This document shows, one piece after another, positions 1 through 6,669 of a DNA stretch of 13,515 nt. The translations under genes were made by a program, and so were the position numbers. The notes under the pieces are model-generated. The model ran no database searches. It saw nothing but the letters and a program-made list of their open reading frames with translations, and was not told the origin of the DNA. How positions within the stretch are numbered: the first letter of the stretch is position 1; every line of letters starts with the position of its first letter. The stretch is from JBBDMW01 sp040878005. GTDB lineage: Bacteria > Chloroflexota > Dehalococcoidia > Lucifugimonadales > Lucifugimonadaceae. Where the stretch lies: contig JBBDMW010000045.1 of the NCBI GenBank assembly GCA_040878005.1, forward strand, positions 1-13,515. Reading direction: 5' to 3'.

Positions 1-520
1 ATCATCACTCCATCCTCTCAAGGAATGGAGTCTCCAACTTTCCCGGAGCGATTCAGTGCGTTCGTGCGTTGAGGTTGGCGGTAAGTCTGTGGCCGCCTGT
101 CGGCGGCCATTTGCCTCCCGTCCTCAGCAGGTCTCTCGTTTGTACTTGCCTAACGGCATCGGACACTCCTCGAGGCTCGCCTTTCGGCTCGGGATGTTCG
201 ATCAAGACAACATCGCGGAAAGTGTTTTGCTGGTGGTTGAAGTTGGTGCGCCAAAACCCCACCACTCCAGATCTCTCCGCTTCGGTCGAGACAAAGAAGC
301 GGCGAGACAAAAAAGGTTTGTGCCTGGCCATGGGCACGTTGCCGTCTTTGCCTGCCACTGTCTTTCTCGTTGCCTGTTTTCTCTGTCCCTCCATTTCAAT
401 ATACGTACGTATGTTCTGTGTGTCAAGATGTTGTGGCAGGGAGTTTTTGGAGGCGGCGGGCTTGGTGAGTTATGTCGAAGTGCCAGCGTAAGACGATGGC
501 CCAAGACCCCGCCGCACCGG

Positions 521-657
521 GTCTCTCGTTTGTACTCGCCTTCGGCTCGACCCGCTGTCGCGGGTACCCCGACTCTTCGAGGCTCCGGTTTTTACTTGCT
601 TCGCTTCGGACAATGGGCGGCTCGGGGTCGGCTCGGGTGTCCGGTCGAGACGCCGTG
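521..657 (+). repeat. Long interspersed repeat module, copy B
   Basis: This copy runs from TCTCTCGTTTGTACTCGCC to CCGGTCGAGACG. It matches copy C (907-1025) in the same order: an 18-base identical core at 572-589 versus 940-957, then a TTTACTTGCT.CGCTTCGGACAATG block (one mismatch), then GGCGGCTCGGG, then CGGTCGAGACG. A shorter relative at 131-216 lacks the middle part. The shared order of blocks shows these are copies of one element, not chance low complexity. Confidence 0.75.
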
Positions 658-714
658 CTGGCAGAAGTTACGTGGTGGTTCGGATGAGGCATTGGTGGTT
701 TGGATGCGCGAGGA

Positions 715-743
715 GAGATCCTTCGTTCCACTCAGGATGACAT
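715..743 (-). repeat. HPEWNEGSL-type interspersed repeat
   Basis: Read on the minus strand, this segment contains TCATCCTGAGTGGAACGAAG and translates in one frame as CHPEWNEGSLL. This is a familiar spurious peptide produced by a short palindromic intergenic repeat found in many unrelated bacterial genomes. The identification rests on recall of that motif. It supports a repeat rather than a coding origin for the surrounding frames. Confidence 0.6.
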
Positions 744-906
744 GCGCTGGTGGTTGGTTGGTGGTTGAGAGTGGATCGCCAAGTGTGGCCGCCTCTGGCG
801 ACCATTTGCCCCACCACCACACAGGGTCTCTCCGCTACGGTCGAGACGACATCGCGCAGGTGTTTTGCTGGTGGTTGGGGTGGATCGCCAAAACCTATCA
901 ACCCCT

Positions 907-1025
907 GTTCTCTCGTTCATACTCACCTTCAGCTCGGACACTCTTCGAGGCTCCGGTCTTTACTTGCTCCGCTTCGGACAATGTGGCGGCTCGGGTTGTT
1001 CGGTCGAGACGACATCGCGGTGAGA
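907..1025 (+). repeat. Long interspersed repeat module, copy C
   Basis: Co-linear with the module at 521-657. It contains the identical 18-base core at 940-957 and ends in CGGTCGAGACGACATCGCG (1001-1019). That ending also occurs at 838-856 at the end of a different module, so the modules appear to have recombined or nested. Confidence 0.75.
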
Positions 1026-1100
1026 CAACGGGGGCGCTGATATGACATGGCAGCAGATGCTTGGATGATAGTCCCGAGAAGCGCTGCCAAGTGGACAAAC

Positions 1101-1170
<70 letters not shown>

Positions 1171-1213
1171 CTCACCTGTTCGTTTGTGACTGGTTGGCAG
1201 GCGATGCCTGTTG

Positions 1214-2365
1214 TCAGCCCCTGAACTCGGGGTCTGCGTGCGAGCGCAGGAAGTCCATGTCCAGCTCAAGGCCAAGGCCTGGCTTGTCAGGCATGTGCAA
1301 CTCGCCCTCCCGGATGTCCAACGGCTCGGCGATCAAGATGTCGTAAGCGTCCAGCTTCGCCCTGGCCGTCTCCAGCCGGTAGAAGTTGGGGACCGTCATC
1401 ATCACATGCGCCCCGGCCAGGACGTTGATCGGGCCGCTGGCGTCATGCGGAGACACGGGCACGTAGTACGCCTCGGCCATGGTGGAGATCTTCTTTAGCT
1501 CGGATATGCCACCAGTCCAGGTGACATCCGGCATGACGAAGTCCGCCAGCTCGTTCTCCAGGATCGGCACGAACTCCCAGCGGGTGTGCAGCCGTTCGCC
1601 CACCGAGATGGGGACCGAAATACGCTCCCTTACCTGCCGCAGAGCATGGTAGCTCTCGACCGGCACCGGCTCCTCAAACCAGGTCAGGTTGTACGGGGCG
1701 AGGCGGTTCGCCAGCCGAATAGCGGTGGGGACGTCGAACCGGGCGTGCGCGTCGATAAGCAGCTCAATGTCTGGCCCGGCGGCCTCCCTGATGGCCGCGG
1801 TCACGTCAGCCCCAAACTGCTCGCCCTCAGCGTCCATCTTCCCGCTCAGGTAGCCGTTCATCTCTTCAGCCATACGGGGGAACGGGTCGAACTTGATGGC
1901 CTTGTGCCCGGTCGCCACGATCTCCTTCGCCTGCCGTGCGGCCTCATCCGGGCCAATGTTGGGCGAGGGGTGCGTGTAGAGGGCAACCGTCTCCCGGACC
2001 GGACCGCCCAGCAGTTCGTAAATCGGCAGGCCCAGCGCCTTTCCGCGAATGTCCCAGAGGGCTATGTCTATGCCGCTGATGGCATTGGCAGTCGCGCCCC
2101 TTGACCCCATATATGTAAAGGCGCGGAACACCTTGTTCCAGATGGCCTCGATCCTGCTGGGATTCTCGCCCACCAGCAGTTCGTTCATCTGCGCCAGCAC
2201 TGCACAGATCGCACGGTTGGCGACCACGCTGGTGGTGGTGACTTCGCCCCACCCGGTGATCCCCTCGTCCGTTGTGACCTCGACGAATATGTACTGTCCG
2301 GTCTTCTTGTCTCTGTAGGCCGCGGACGCGTTGATGAGCCAGGGAGTGACTCCGGTGATCTTCAA
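1214..2365 (-). CDS. Mandelate racemase/muconate lactonizing enzyme family protein (enolase superfamily), acid-sugar-dehydratase-like
   Basis: This is a soluble TIM-barrel enzyme of the enolase superfamily. Such enzymes abstract the proton alpha to a carboxylate using a Mg2+-bound enolate, often to dehydrate sugar acids. Numbered from the TTG at 2371, it shows an N-terminal capping domain with DEGITGWGE (35-43) and SGIDIALWDIRGKALG (99-114). The barrel then carries a KAIK lysine (K160), metal ligands D207 (LLIDAH), E233 (FEEP) and E259 (SVGERL), and a D282/H309 pair (MPDVTW, SPHDASGP). D207, E233, E259, D282 and H309 keep exactly the spacing of D195, E221, E247, D270 and H297 of mandelate racemase, and E334 lies in YRLE. 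About 383 residues is the usual length. The start chosen is TTG 2365: AGGAG at 2373-2377 is 7 bases from it but only 1 base from TTG 2371. The substrate cannot be read from the sequence. The gene is divergent from an aminotransferase, which suggests a catabolic role. Confidence 0.9.
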   Translation of the reverse strand: MKITGVTPWLINASAAYRDKKTGQYIFVEVTTDEGITGWGEVTTTSVVANRAICAVLAQMNELLVGENPSRIEAIWNKVFRAFTYMGSRGATANAISGIDIALWDIRGKALGLPIYELLGGPVRETVALYTHPSPNIGPDEAARQAKEIVATGHKAIKFDPFPRMAEEMNGYLSGKMDAEGEQFGADVTAAIREAAGPDIELLIDAHARFDVPTAIRLANRLAPYNLTWFEEPVPVESYHALRQVRERISVPISVGERLHTRWEFVPILENELADFVMPDVTWTGGISELKKISTMAEAYYVPVSPHDASGPINVLAGAHVMMTVPNFYRLETARAKLDAYDILIAEPLDIREGELHMPDKPGLGLELDMDFLRSHADPEFRG

Positions 2366-2372
2366 AACCAAA

Positions 2373-2377
2373 CTCCT
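2373..2377 (-). promoter_or_regulatory. Ribosome binding site deciding the TTG start
   Basis: The minus strand reads CAGGAGTTTGGTTTTGAAG. The AGGAG core is one base from the first in-frame TTG (2371) and seven bases from the second (2365). Normal spacing favours the second, giving a protein that begins MKITGV. Confidence 0.65.
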
Positions 2378-2384
2378 GCTAATT

Positions 2385-2412
2385 CACTCGACGGTTAACA
2401 ATCGACCGAGTG
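2385..2412. promoter_or_regulatory. Spaced inverted repeat in the divergent intergenic region, candidate operator
   Basis: CACTCG (2385-2390) and CGAGTG (2407-2412) are exact inverted arms separated by 16 bases. Inside lie a second, inner pair CGGT/ACCG and a GTTAAC palindrome (2394-2399). The site lies 20-47 bases upstream of the enolase-family start and about 210 bases upstream of the divergent aminotransferase. A regulator controlling both genes could bind here. No regulator gene is visible in the window. Confidence 0.4.
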
Positions 2413-2462
2413 TACGCCCCTGTTTCACGCACGGGTTATGGTTACCGGCCACTGATGTGACC

Positions 2463-2477
2463 CCTTCGTTCCGAAGG
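2463..2477. promoter_or_regulatory. Short perfect inverted repeat between the divergent genes
   Basis: CCTTCG, a 3-base spacer, then CGAAGG. It lies near the middle of the 256-base divergent region. It could be a second operator or a hairpin in the 5' leader of the aminotransferase mRNA. It resembles the CCTTCG core of the interspersed repeats in the first kilobase, so a repeat remnant is an alternative. Confidence 0.3.
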
Positions 2478-2621
2478 ATTTCGTCTGCCGTGAGCGCAAA
2501 TGCAGTAGTACGATTGGCAGTGCCCGCGCTCCATCCGGCCCTGGTGGGCACACATACAGTCCGCAGCCCCTGGTACGCGGCTGCGATCAGTCCAAAGCGG
2601 AACCTGTCCACGAGGAAAAAG

Positions 2622-3962
2622 ATGACCGACGCCCTCCAGAGCGAAATCGAACGCTACACCGCGGCCAACCCAAAGTCCGCGAAGCTGCACCAGCGGGCCA
2701 CTTCCTTCATGCCCGGCGGCGATTCAAGGAACTCCATCTTCTGGCCCCCGTTCCCGGTATACATCACGCACGCAGAGGGCACGGATCTGACGGATGCAGA
2801 CGGCAATGTGCGCACCGACTATGTAAACAACATGACCACGCTGATCATGGGCCACCGCCACCCGGCGGTCATCAAGGCCCTGCGTGATCAGCTTGACCAC
2901 GGCGTCTCCTACCCCGCGCCAAGTCCGTCAGTCATCAAGTGGGCGGAGATCCTGTGCGAGCGAGTGCCGTCCGTGGACAAGGTGCGCTTCGTCAACTCCG
3001 GCACCGAGGCCACGCTGAACACCATCCGTGCAGCCCGCGCGTTCACAGGCAAGAACCGCATAGCCAAGTGCGAGGGCGCATACCACGGCACGCACGACTC
3101 CGTGTCTGTGAGCGTAACCCCGCCTCTGGACCGTGCAGGCGACGCGTTGAACCCTGAGTCAGTGGCCGGGTTCGAGGGACTGCCGCCCCGCGTGGCCGAC
3201 GAGATGATCGTCATGCCGTACAACAACCTGGAGGCATGCGAGCGCATAGTCCGTGCCCATGCCCATGAACTGGCTGCCGTGATAGTGGAGCCGGTGAACG
3301 GCCAGTGCGGCATGGTGCCGGCGAAGCCGGAGTTCCTGGAGGGCCTGCGCGCCCTTACAAAGGAACTGGGCATAGTCCTGATCTTCGATGAGGTGATCGC
3401 GTTCCGTATAGCCCGGGGCGGAGCGCAGGAGTACTACGGAATTAACCCAGACATGACCGCATTTGGCAAGGTCATAGGCGGCGGCCTGCCGGTAGGCGCA
3501 TTTGGCGGACGCGAAGACATCATGGCGCTCTACGACCCCAGCAACGGCCCACCACGCGTGCAGCACGCGGGCACGTTCAACGGCAACCCCATGACTGCCG
3601 CCGCGGGCATCGCAACGCTGGAGGCCCTGACCCCGGAGGTGTACACCGACCTGGAGCAGAAGGGTGATCTGCTGCGAAGCAAGTTGCGGAACCTGTTCGC
3701 TGAGCTTGAGGCGCCCATGGGCGTAACCGGCGTGGCCTCGCTGTTCGCCCTCCAGTTCACCACCGAGCCGGTAACCGACTACCGCAGCTACGCGACCAAC
3801 GACAAGAAATTGCTCCAGACCATGTTCATTGGCCTGCTGAACGAGGGCTTCCTCATGTCCAACCGGTGCGCGGGCAATGTCTCAGCCGTGCATACTGAAA
3901 AGGACATAGATGCCTTCGTCGCAGCGGTGCGCAATGTCCTGCAACGAGCAGGATACGCATAA
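2622..3962 (+). CDS. Class-III PLP aminotransferase, glutamate-1-semialdehyde aminomutase-like
   Basis: A 446-residue fold-type-I PLP enzyme. The visible signature runs in order: substrate-side start GGDSRNSIFW (32-41), NSGTEA phosphate-binding turn (125-130), EGAYHGTHDS (151-160), FDEV with the pyridine-nitrogen aspartate D256, FGKVIGGGLPVGAFGG with the Schiff-base lysine K283, and AGTFNGNP (316-323). This pattern matches the GSA aminotransferase group of class III enzymes, which transfer amino groups on semialdehydes or keto acids in the cytosol. It is probably not HemL itself: no tetrapyrrole genes are nearby, and the FDEVIAFR segment differs from the LICDEVMTGFR form I recall for HemL. 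The start at ATG 2622 has GAGGA at 2612-2616. The frame stays open back to 2331, but that part lies in the intergenic region and lacks family similarity. Divergent from the enolase-superfamily gene, it may act on a related catabolite. Confidence 0.88.
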   Translation: MTDALQSEIERYTAANPKSAKLHQRATSFMPGGDSRNSIFWPPFPVYITHAEGTDLTDADGNVRTDYVNNMTTLIMGHRHPAVIKALRDQLDHGVSYPAPSPSVIKWAEILCERVPSVDKVRFVNSGTEATLNTIRAARAFTGKNRIAKCEGAYHGTHDSVSVSVTPPLDRAGDALNPESVAGFEGLPPRVADEMIVMPYNNLEACERIVRAHAHELAAVIVEPVNGQCGMVPAKPEFLEGLRALTKELGIVLIFDEVIAFRIARGGAQEYYGINPDMTAFGKVIGGGLPVGAFGGREDIMALYDPSNGPPRVQHAGTFNGNPMTAAAGIATLEALTPEVYTDLEQKGDLLRSKLRNLFAELEAPMGVTGVASLFALQFTTEPVTDYRSYATNDKKLLQTMFIGLLNEGFLMSNRCAGNVSAVHTEKDIDAFVAAVRNVLQRAGYA

Positions 3963-3976
3963 GAAGGCAGTACCAG

Positions 3977-3991
3977 GCCTGCAGGGCAGGC
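3977..3991 (+). terminator. Weak terminator-like hairpin after the aminotransferase gene
   Basis: GCCTGC, a 3-base loop AGG, then GCAGGC, starting 15 bases after the stop codon. No T tract follows (AATTATGTG), so it is at best a weak or factor-dependent stop, or an mRNA-end stabilising stem. Confidence 0.3.
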
Positions 3992-4122
3992 AATTATGTG
4001 CATGCGCGCTTCCAGTAGTGCGGTATGAACGTGCTTTTCCAGTGGCTGCTGCGGTAATGCCGTCCTACGTACGTACCTGTCTTTCATAGGATTAGGTGTT
4101 TGCGTGTCGCCTACCATCGGCG

Positions 4123-4128
4123 TTGACA
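4123..4128 (+). promoter_or_regulatory. Possible -35 box of the two-component locus
   Basis: A perfect TTGACA hexamer 220 bases upstream of the kinase start. The sequence 17 bases downstream (AAACCT) is a poor -10, so the promoter call rests on the -35 alone. Confidence 0.2.
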
Positions 4129-4347
4129 CGGGCGAAGGCTGTTGCAAACCTGCCATTCAGGCAATTGAGGTGTGGGGATGGGAAGATTTGGGGAGTCAAC
4201 ACTGCCTGCGGATCGCTTGAGCGCGATGCAGCCCGACCGCCAGGCACTTACCGGACGCGTCAGTATGTGCGGCGGTGCCCTCGTCATCCATGAAAGCCCG
4301 CCTCCGGTCACACGAAGCGTGGCCATTTACCTTGGGAGATTGCGGCG

Positions 4348-5961
4348 TTGACAAGCGAAGAACAGCATTTTGCCAGGCTGAAGGCGTTCGTGGAAGACGT
4401 CCCGGATATGATCGGGTTTGCGTCTCTTGACGACCCCCTGCACAGGCTTTACATGAACCCGGCCGGACTAAATATGCTGGGCCTGGAGAGCATCGCAGAT
4501 AGAAACACCCAGAATGTAACGGACTTCTTCAACCACGACGAGGTGCACCACATCCTCGAATCAGTCGTCCCAGCCATAAGGCGGGGAGAGACCTGGGTTG
4601 AGGAGGCGAAGATTCGCAACAGCAAAACCGGCGAGGTCGTCCCGGTTCACAGGCGGGTGTTTCCTATCACAGACCAGGACACCGGAAAGCCGATGGCCTT
4701 CGGGGTGATCAACCGCGATATTCGAGACCTCAAACGCTCGGAAGAGTCGCTGAGGGAGGCCATAGAAGAAAAGGAGGCCCTGGTCAGGCTGGTCCAGGAC
4801 CTGTACCGGCGTGAAAGGCGGCGCTCAGACCACCTCCAGATCATCCAGGACATCACTACCACAGCAAGCTCCATACTGGATCTTGATGAGCTACTGGCTT
4901 ACGTGGTCAATATGATCCAGAGGAGGTTCGGCTACTACCTCGTCGCCATCTACATCATGCACCCGGAGAGTCGCGTACTGGCGCTGCGCGCGCTCGCCTG
5001 TTCCGGAGACAGCCCCCTGCCACGGGGACACCGGCTGGAACCTGGCAGCCGGTCAGTGACCAACATCGCCGCTGATCGAAGCGAGCCGGTGATGGTGGCC
5101 AATGCGGACGACGATAACTGCGATTCCGATGTCCTTGCCATGACGGGCGCCAAATCCCAGCTTGCCGTGCCGATAAAGCTTGGCGACGAAGTACTGGGGG
5201 TGCTGGACATCCAGAGTGAAACAGCCAACGCGTTTGACGAGTTGGACCAGTCACTCATGCAGACCCTCTCGAACCACATCGCAGTCGCCATGCAAAATGC
5301 TCGTCTATTTATCCTCACGCGGGACCAGGGCATCCAGGCTGAACGTACCAGGCTGGCCAGGGAGATCCATGACTCCCTGATGCAAAAGCTCTCCGGCATG
5401 CACTTCCTCCTTGCAGGCCTCGAGGCTCCGGCGGCCAACCTGGATGATGAAGCCCGGGCGATGTTCGAGCAGGTAGGTGACCTCGCACGCGAATCAATCA
5501 GGGATGCCAGGCACGCCATCTGGGACCTCCGCCCGACCGCGTTGGAAAACGGATCATTAGTAGAGGCTCTGAAGGCTGAGGCGGTTCGTGCTTGCGACCA
5601 CGGATCGATAGTCTGCCACTTTGCGGTAGAGGGGGACCAGAAGAGCCTGTCCCCCAGTGACCAGGGTGCAATCCTGCGTGTATGCCAGGAAGCCATTAAC
5701 AATGCCCTGCGCCACTCGGCAGCGGAAAACGTGTACGTGACCCTGCACTTTGAAGACCCGGATGTCCGGCTGGTTGTCCGGGACGATGGCCGGGGATTCG
5801 AGACGCCTCCCACGGAAACTGAAACCAGCGCCACGGGTTACGGCCTCACAAGTATGCGGGAACGCGCCGCGCTGCTCGGCGGTCACCTAAGCGTGGAAAG
5901 CGCACCAGGCGTGGGAACGACAGTAACCCTTTCGATACCCTCCGGACCGGCCAAACAATAG
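4348..5961 (+). CDS. PAS-GAF sensor histidine kinase, NarL-type (HisKA_3)
   Basis: A 537-residue cytoplasmic kinase that autophosphorylates on histidine and should pass the phosphate to a response regulator, probably the receiver encoded downstream. Residues about 5-130 form a PAS domain ending in VINRDIRDLKRSEE, followed by a charged coiled coil (about 128-165). A GAF domain spans about 170-320, with LAVPIKLGDEVLGVLDIQS near its end. The dimerisation domain carries REIHDSLMQKLSG with phospho-acceptor H341. The ATPase domain has an N box QEAINNALRHS (447-457), DDGRGF (479-484) and GYGLTSMRERAALLGG (497-512). H-D at the phosphorylation site and the GLxSMRERA box are typical of the NarL/DegS class. 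There is no signal peptide or membrane helix, so the signal is intracellular or diffusible. The start is TTG, with GGGAG at 4334-4338, 9 bases upstream. The ligands of PAS and GAF are unknown. Confidence 0.92.
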   Translation: MTSEEQHFARLKAFVEDVPDMIGFASLDDPLHRLYMNPAGLNMLGLESIADRNTQNVTDFFNHDEVHHILESVVPAIRRGETWVEEAKIRNSKTGEVVPVHRRVFPITDQDTGKPMAFGVINRDIRDLKRSEESLREAIEEKEALVRLVQDLYRRERRRSDHLQIIQDITTTASSILDLDELLAYVVNMIQRRFGYYLVAIYIMHPESRVLALRALACSGDSPLPRGHRLEPGSRSVTNIAADRSEPVMVANADDDNCDSDVLAMTGAKSQLAVPIKLGDEVLGVLDIQSETANAFDELDQSLMQTLSNHIAVAMQNARLFILTRDQGIQAERTRLAREIHDSLMQKLSGMHFLLAGLEAPAANLDDEARAMFEQVGDLARESIRDARHAIWDLRPTALENGSLVEALKAEAVRACDHGSIVCHFAVEGDQKSLSPSDQGAILRVCQEAINNALRHSAAENVYVTLHFEDPDVRLVVRDDGRGFETPPTETETSATGYGLTSMRERAALLGGHLSVESAPGVGTTVTLSIPSGPAKQ

Positions 5962-5972
5962 CGTTCACACGC

Positions 5973-5996
5973 ATTCACCGTATATATACGGTGAAT
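5973..5996. promoter_or_regulatory. Perfect 24-bp palindrome between kinase and receiver genes
   Basis: The half-site ATTCACCGTATA is followed directly by its exact reverse complement, starting 12 bases after the kinase stop codon and about 206 bases before the receiver start. There is no T tract, so a terminator is unlikely. The AT-rich centre (TATATATA) with GC-containing arms suits either a dimeric regulator binding site or a stem in the inter-cistronic mRNA. Confidence 0.55.
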
Positions 5997-6202
5997 AACA
6001 TCCATCACGGCGATTCTGCCGCGGCCGACCCGGAGATAACCATCCACATCTAATCCCCAACTGTTCACACCTTGGGTTATGCCCAATGCCGCGGCAGTGT
6101 GATTCAGGAAACGCATCTGGAACACATGCTTAATTCATGGGCGCTCAAGAACTACATGGCAATTCGCCATCCGATACCAGCCAGACTCCAGGTGGTGAAA
6201 AC

Positions 6203-6580
6203 GTGGAAGATCGCGACGGCAGGTCAATCAGGGTAGTAATTGCGGATGATTCGAAGGCCATCTTGAGCGGACTTGCAGCGTTCCTGCGCAACTCTCCCGG
6301 CATCGAGGTGATCGGTCTCGCCAATGATGGCATTGAAGCCGTGGCCATGGCGTCTGAACTGAAGCCTGATGTAGTGGTGCTCGATGTCCAGATGCCGGGG
6401 CAGAATGGGATAGAGGCAGCACGGATCATCAAGCGTGACATGCCGGGCGTGGGCATCGTCGTGTTCAGCATCTCAAGAAACTACATGGTCCCCAGCCTGG
6501 AGGCTGGCGCAGACGAGTTCCTGCAGAAGGATTGTGATCCGAAAGAGCTTGTAAGTACGCTGAAGCGCATCGCAGCCTGA
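6203..6580 (+). CDS. Stand-alone receiver (CheY-like) response regulator
   Basis: A single REC domain of about 125 residues. Numbered from the upstream ATG at 6137, it shows the acidic pair D37/D38 (VIADDS), phospho-acceptor D83 (VVLDVQMPGQNG), the switch serine S111 (VVFSIS) and K131 (EFLQKD). All catalytic residues are present. It ends at RIAA with no helix-turn-helix or other output domain, and a strong terminator follows 20 bases later, so the lack of an output domain is genuine. I prefer GTG 6203: AGGTGG at 6190-6195 is 7 bases away, and the 66 bases from ATG 6137 have low third-position GC and no ribosome site. The protein is probably phosphorylated by the upstream NarL-type kinase. How it acts, by protein contact or phosphorelay, is not visible. 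Confidence 0.9.
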   Translation: MEDRDGRSIRVVIADDSKAILSGLAAFLRNSPGIEVIGLANDGIEAVAMASELKPDVVVLDVQMPGQNGIEAARIIKRDMPGVGIVVFSISRNYMVPSLEAGADEFLQKDCDPKELVSTLKRIAA

Positions 6581-6599
6581 ACAGAAAAACCGACATAAA

Positions 6600-6634
6600 C
6601 AAAAGAGGGGCGCAGATTCTGCGCCCCTCTTTTG
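6600..6634. terminator. Bidirectional intrinsic terminator
   Basis: A 16-bp perfect stem: CAAAAGAGGGGCGCAG, loop ATT, and the exact complement ending CTCTTTTG. A GC-rich core flanked by A4 and T4 lets it stop transcription both ways. It sits 19 bases after the receiver gene and 35 bases beyond the stop of the convergent TPR gene. Confidence 0.9.
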
Positions 6635-6669
6635 CTGTCACCATGGGTGGCAACGCTGACAGCGAAGCG

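Larger units (their letters stand above)
1..1046. repeat. Gene-free mosaic of diverged short interspersed repeats
   Basis: This kilobase holds no credible gene. Instead, several modules recur in diverged form. A module starting TCTCTCGTT occurs at 131, 521 and 907. A 16-base exact match, GTTTTGCTGGTGGTTG, lies at 224-239 and 862-877, each followed within about 15 bases by a CGCCAAAACC-like core. A TGTGGCCGCCT...CATTTGCC module lies at 88-115 and 784-810. A TCTCTCCGCT.CGGTCGAGAC module lies at 272-292 and 827-847. A 19-base exact match pairs 838-856 with 1001-1019. Open frames across the region, including one of 329 codons on the plus strand, shift composition with the repeats and show no domain. 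The modules are neither evenly spaced nor identical, so this is not a CRISPR array. It is best read as an intergenic array of degenerate, possibly non-autonomous, elements. Confidence 0.8.
3963..4347. other. Intergenic region between aminotransferase and sensor kinase genes
   Basis: I see no gene in these 385 bases. They hold a short hairpin just after the aminotransferase stop, an ACGTACGTAC run inside a TACGTACCTGTC 12-mer (4070-4081) that recurs near the right end of the window (13483-13494), a consensus-like TTGACA (4123-4128), and the ribosome binding site of the kinase. Confidence 0.7.

Noticed and set aside
56..1045. 329-codon open frame on the plus strand across the repeat mosaic
   Set aside because: It is built from repeat modules that also occur in other frames and strands, has no domain or ribosome site, and is rich in Arg, Ser and Trp in repeat-derived patterns.
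1..1046. Possible CRISPR array
   Set aside because: Repeats are long, diverged, of several types and irregularly spaced. There are no constant spacers and no cas genes.
2331..2621. 97-codon N-terminal extension of the aminotransferase frame
   Set aside because: It overlaps the enolase-family start and the operator-like repeats. The family alignment begins after ATG 2622, which has its own ribosome site.
2622..3962. Assignment as hemL (glutamate-1-semialdehyde aminomutase)
   Set aside because: The fold group fits, but there are no tetrapyrrole genes nearby and the FDEVIAFR segment departs from the HemL form I recall. The neighbour is catabolic, so only a family-level name is supported.
4950..5834. 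294-codon open frame antisense to the sensor kinase
   Set aside because: It is a shadow of the well-supported kinase gene. Its composition (Ser and Arg rich, no domain) is typical of antisense frames in GC-rich genes.
6137..6202. ATG 6137 as start of the receiver protein
   Set aside because: No ribosome site, low third-position GC and no family similarity in the 22 added residues. GTG 6203 has AGGTGG at 7 bases. The longer form cannot be fully excluded.
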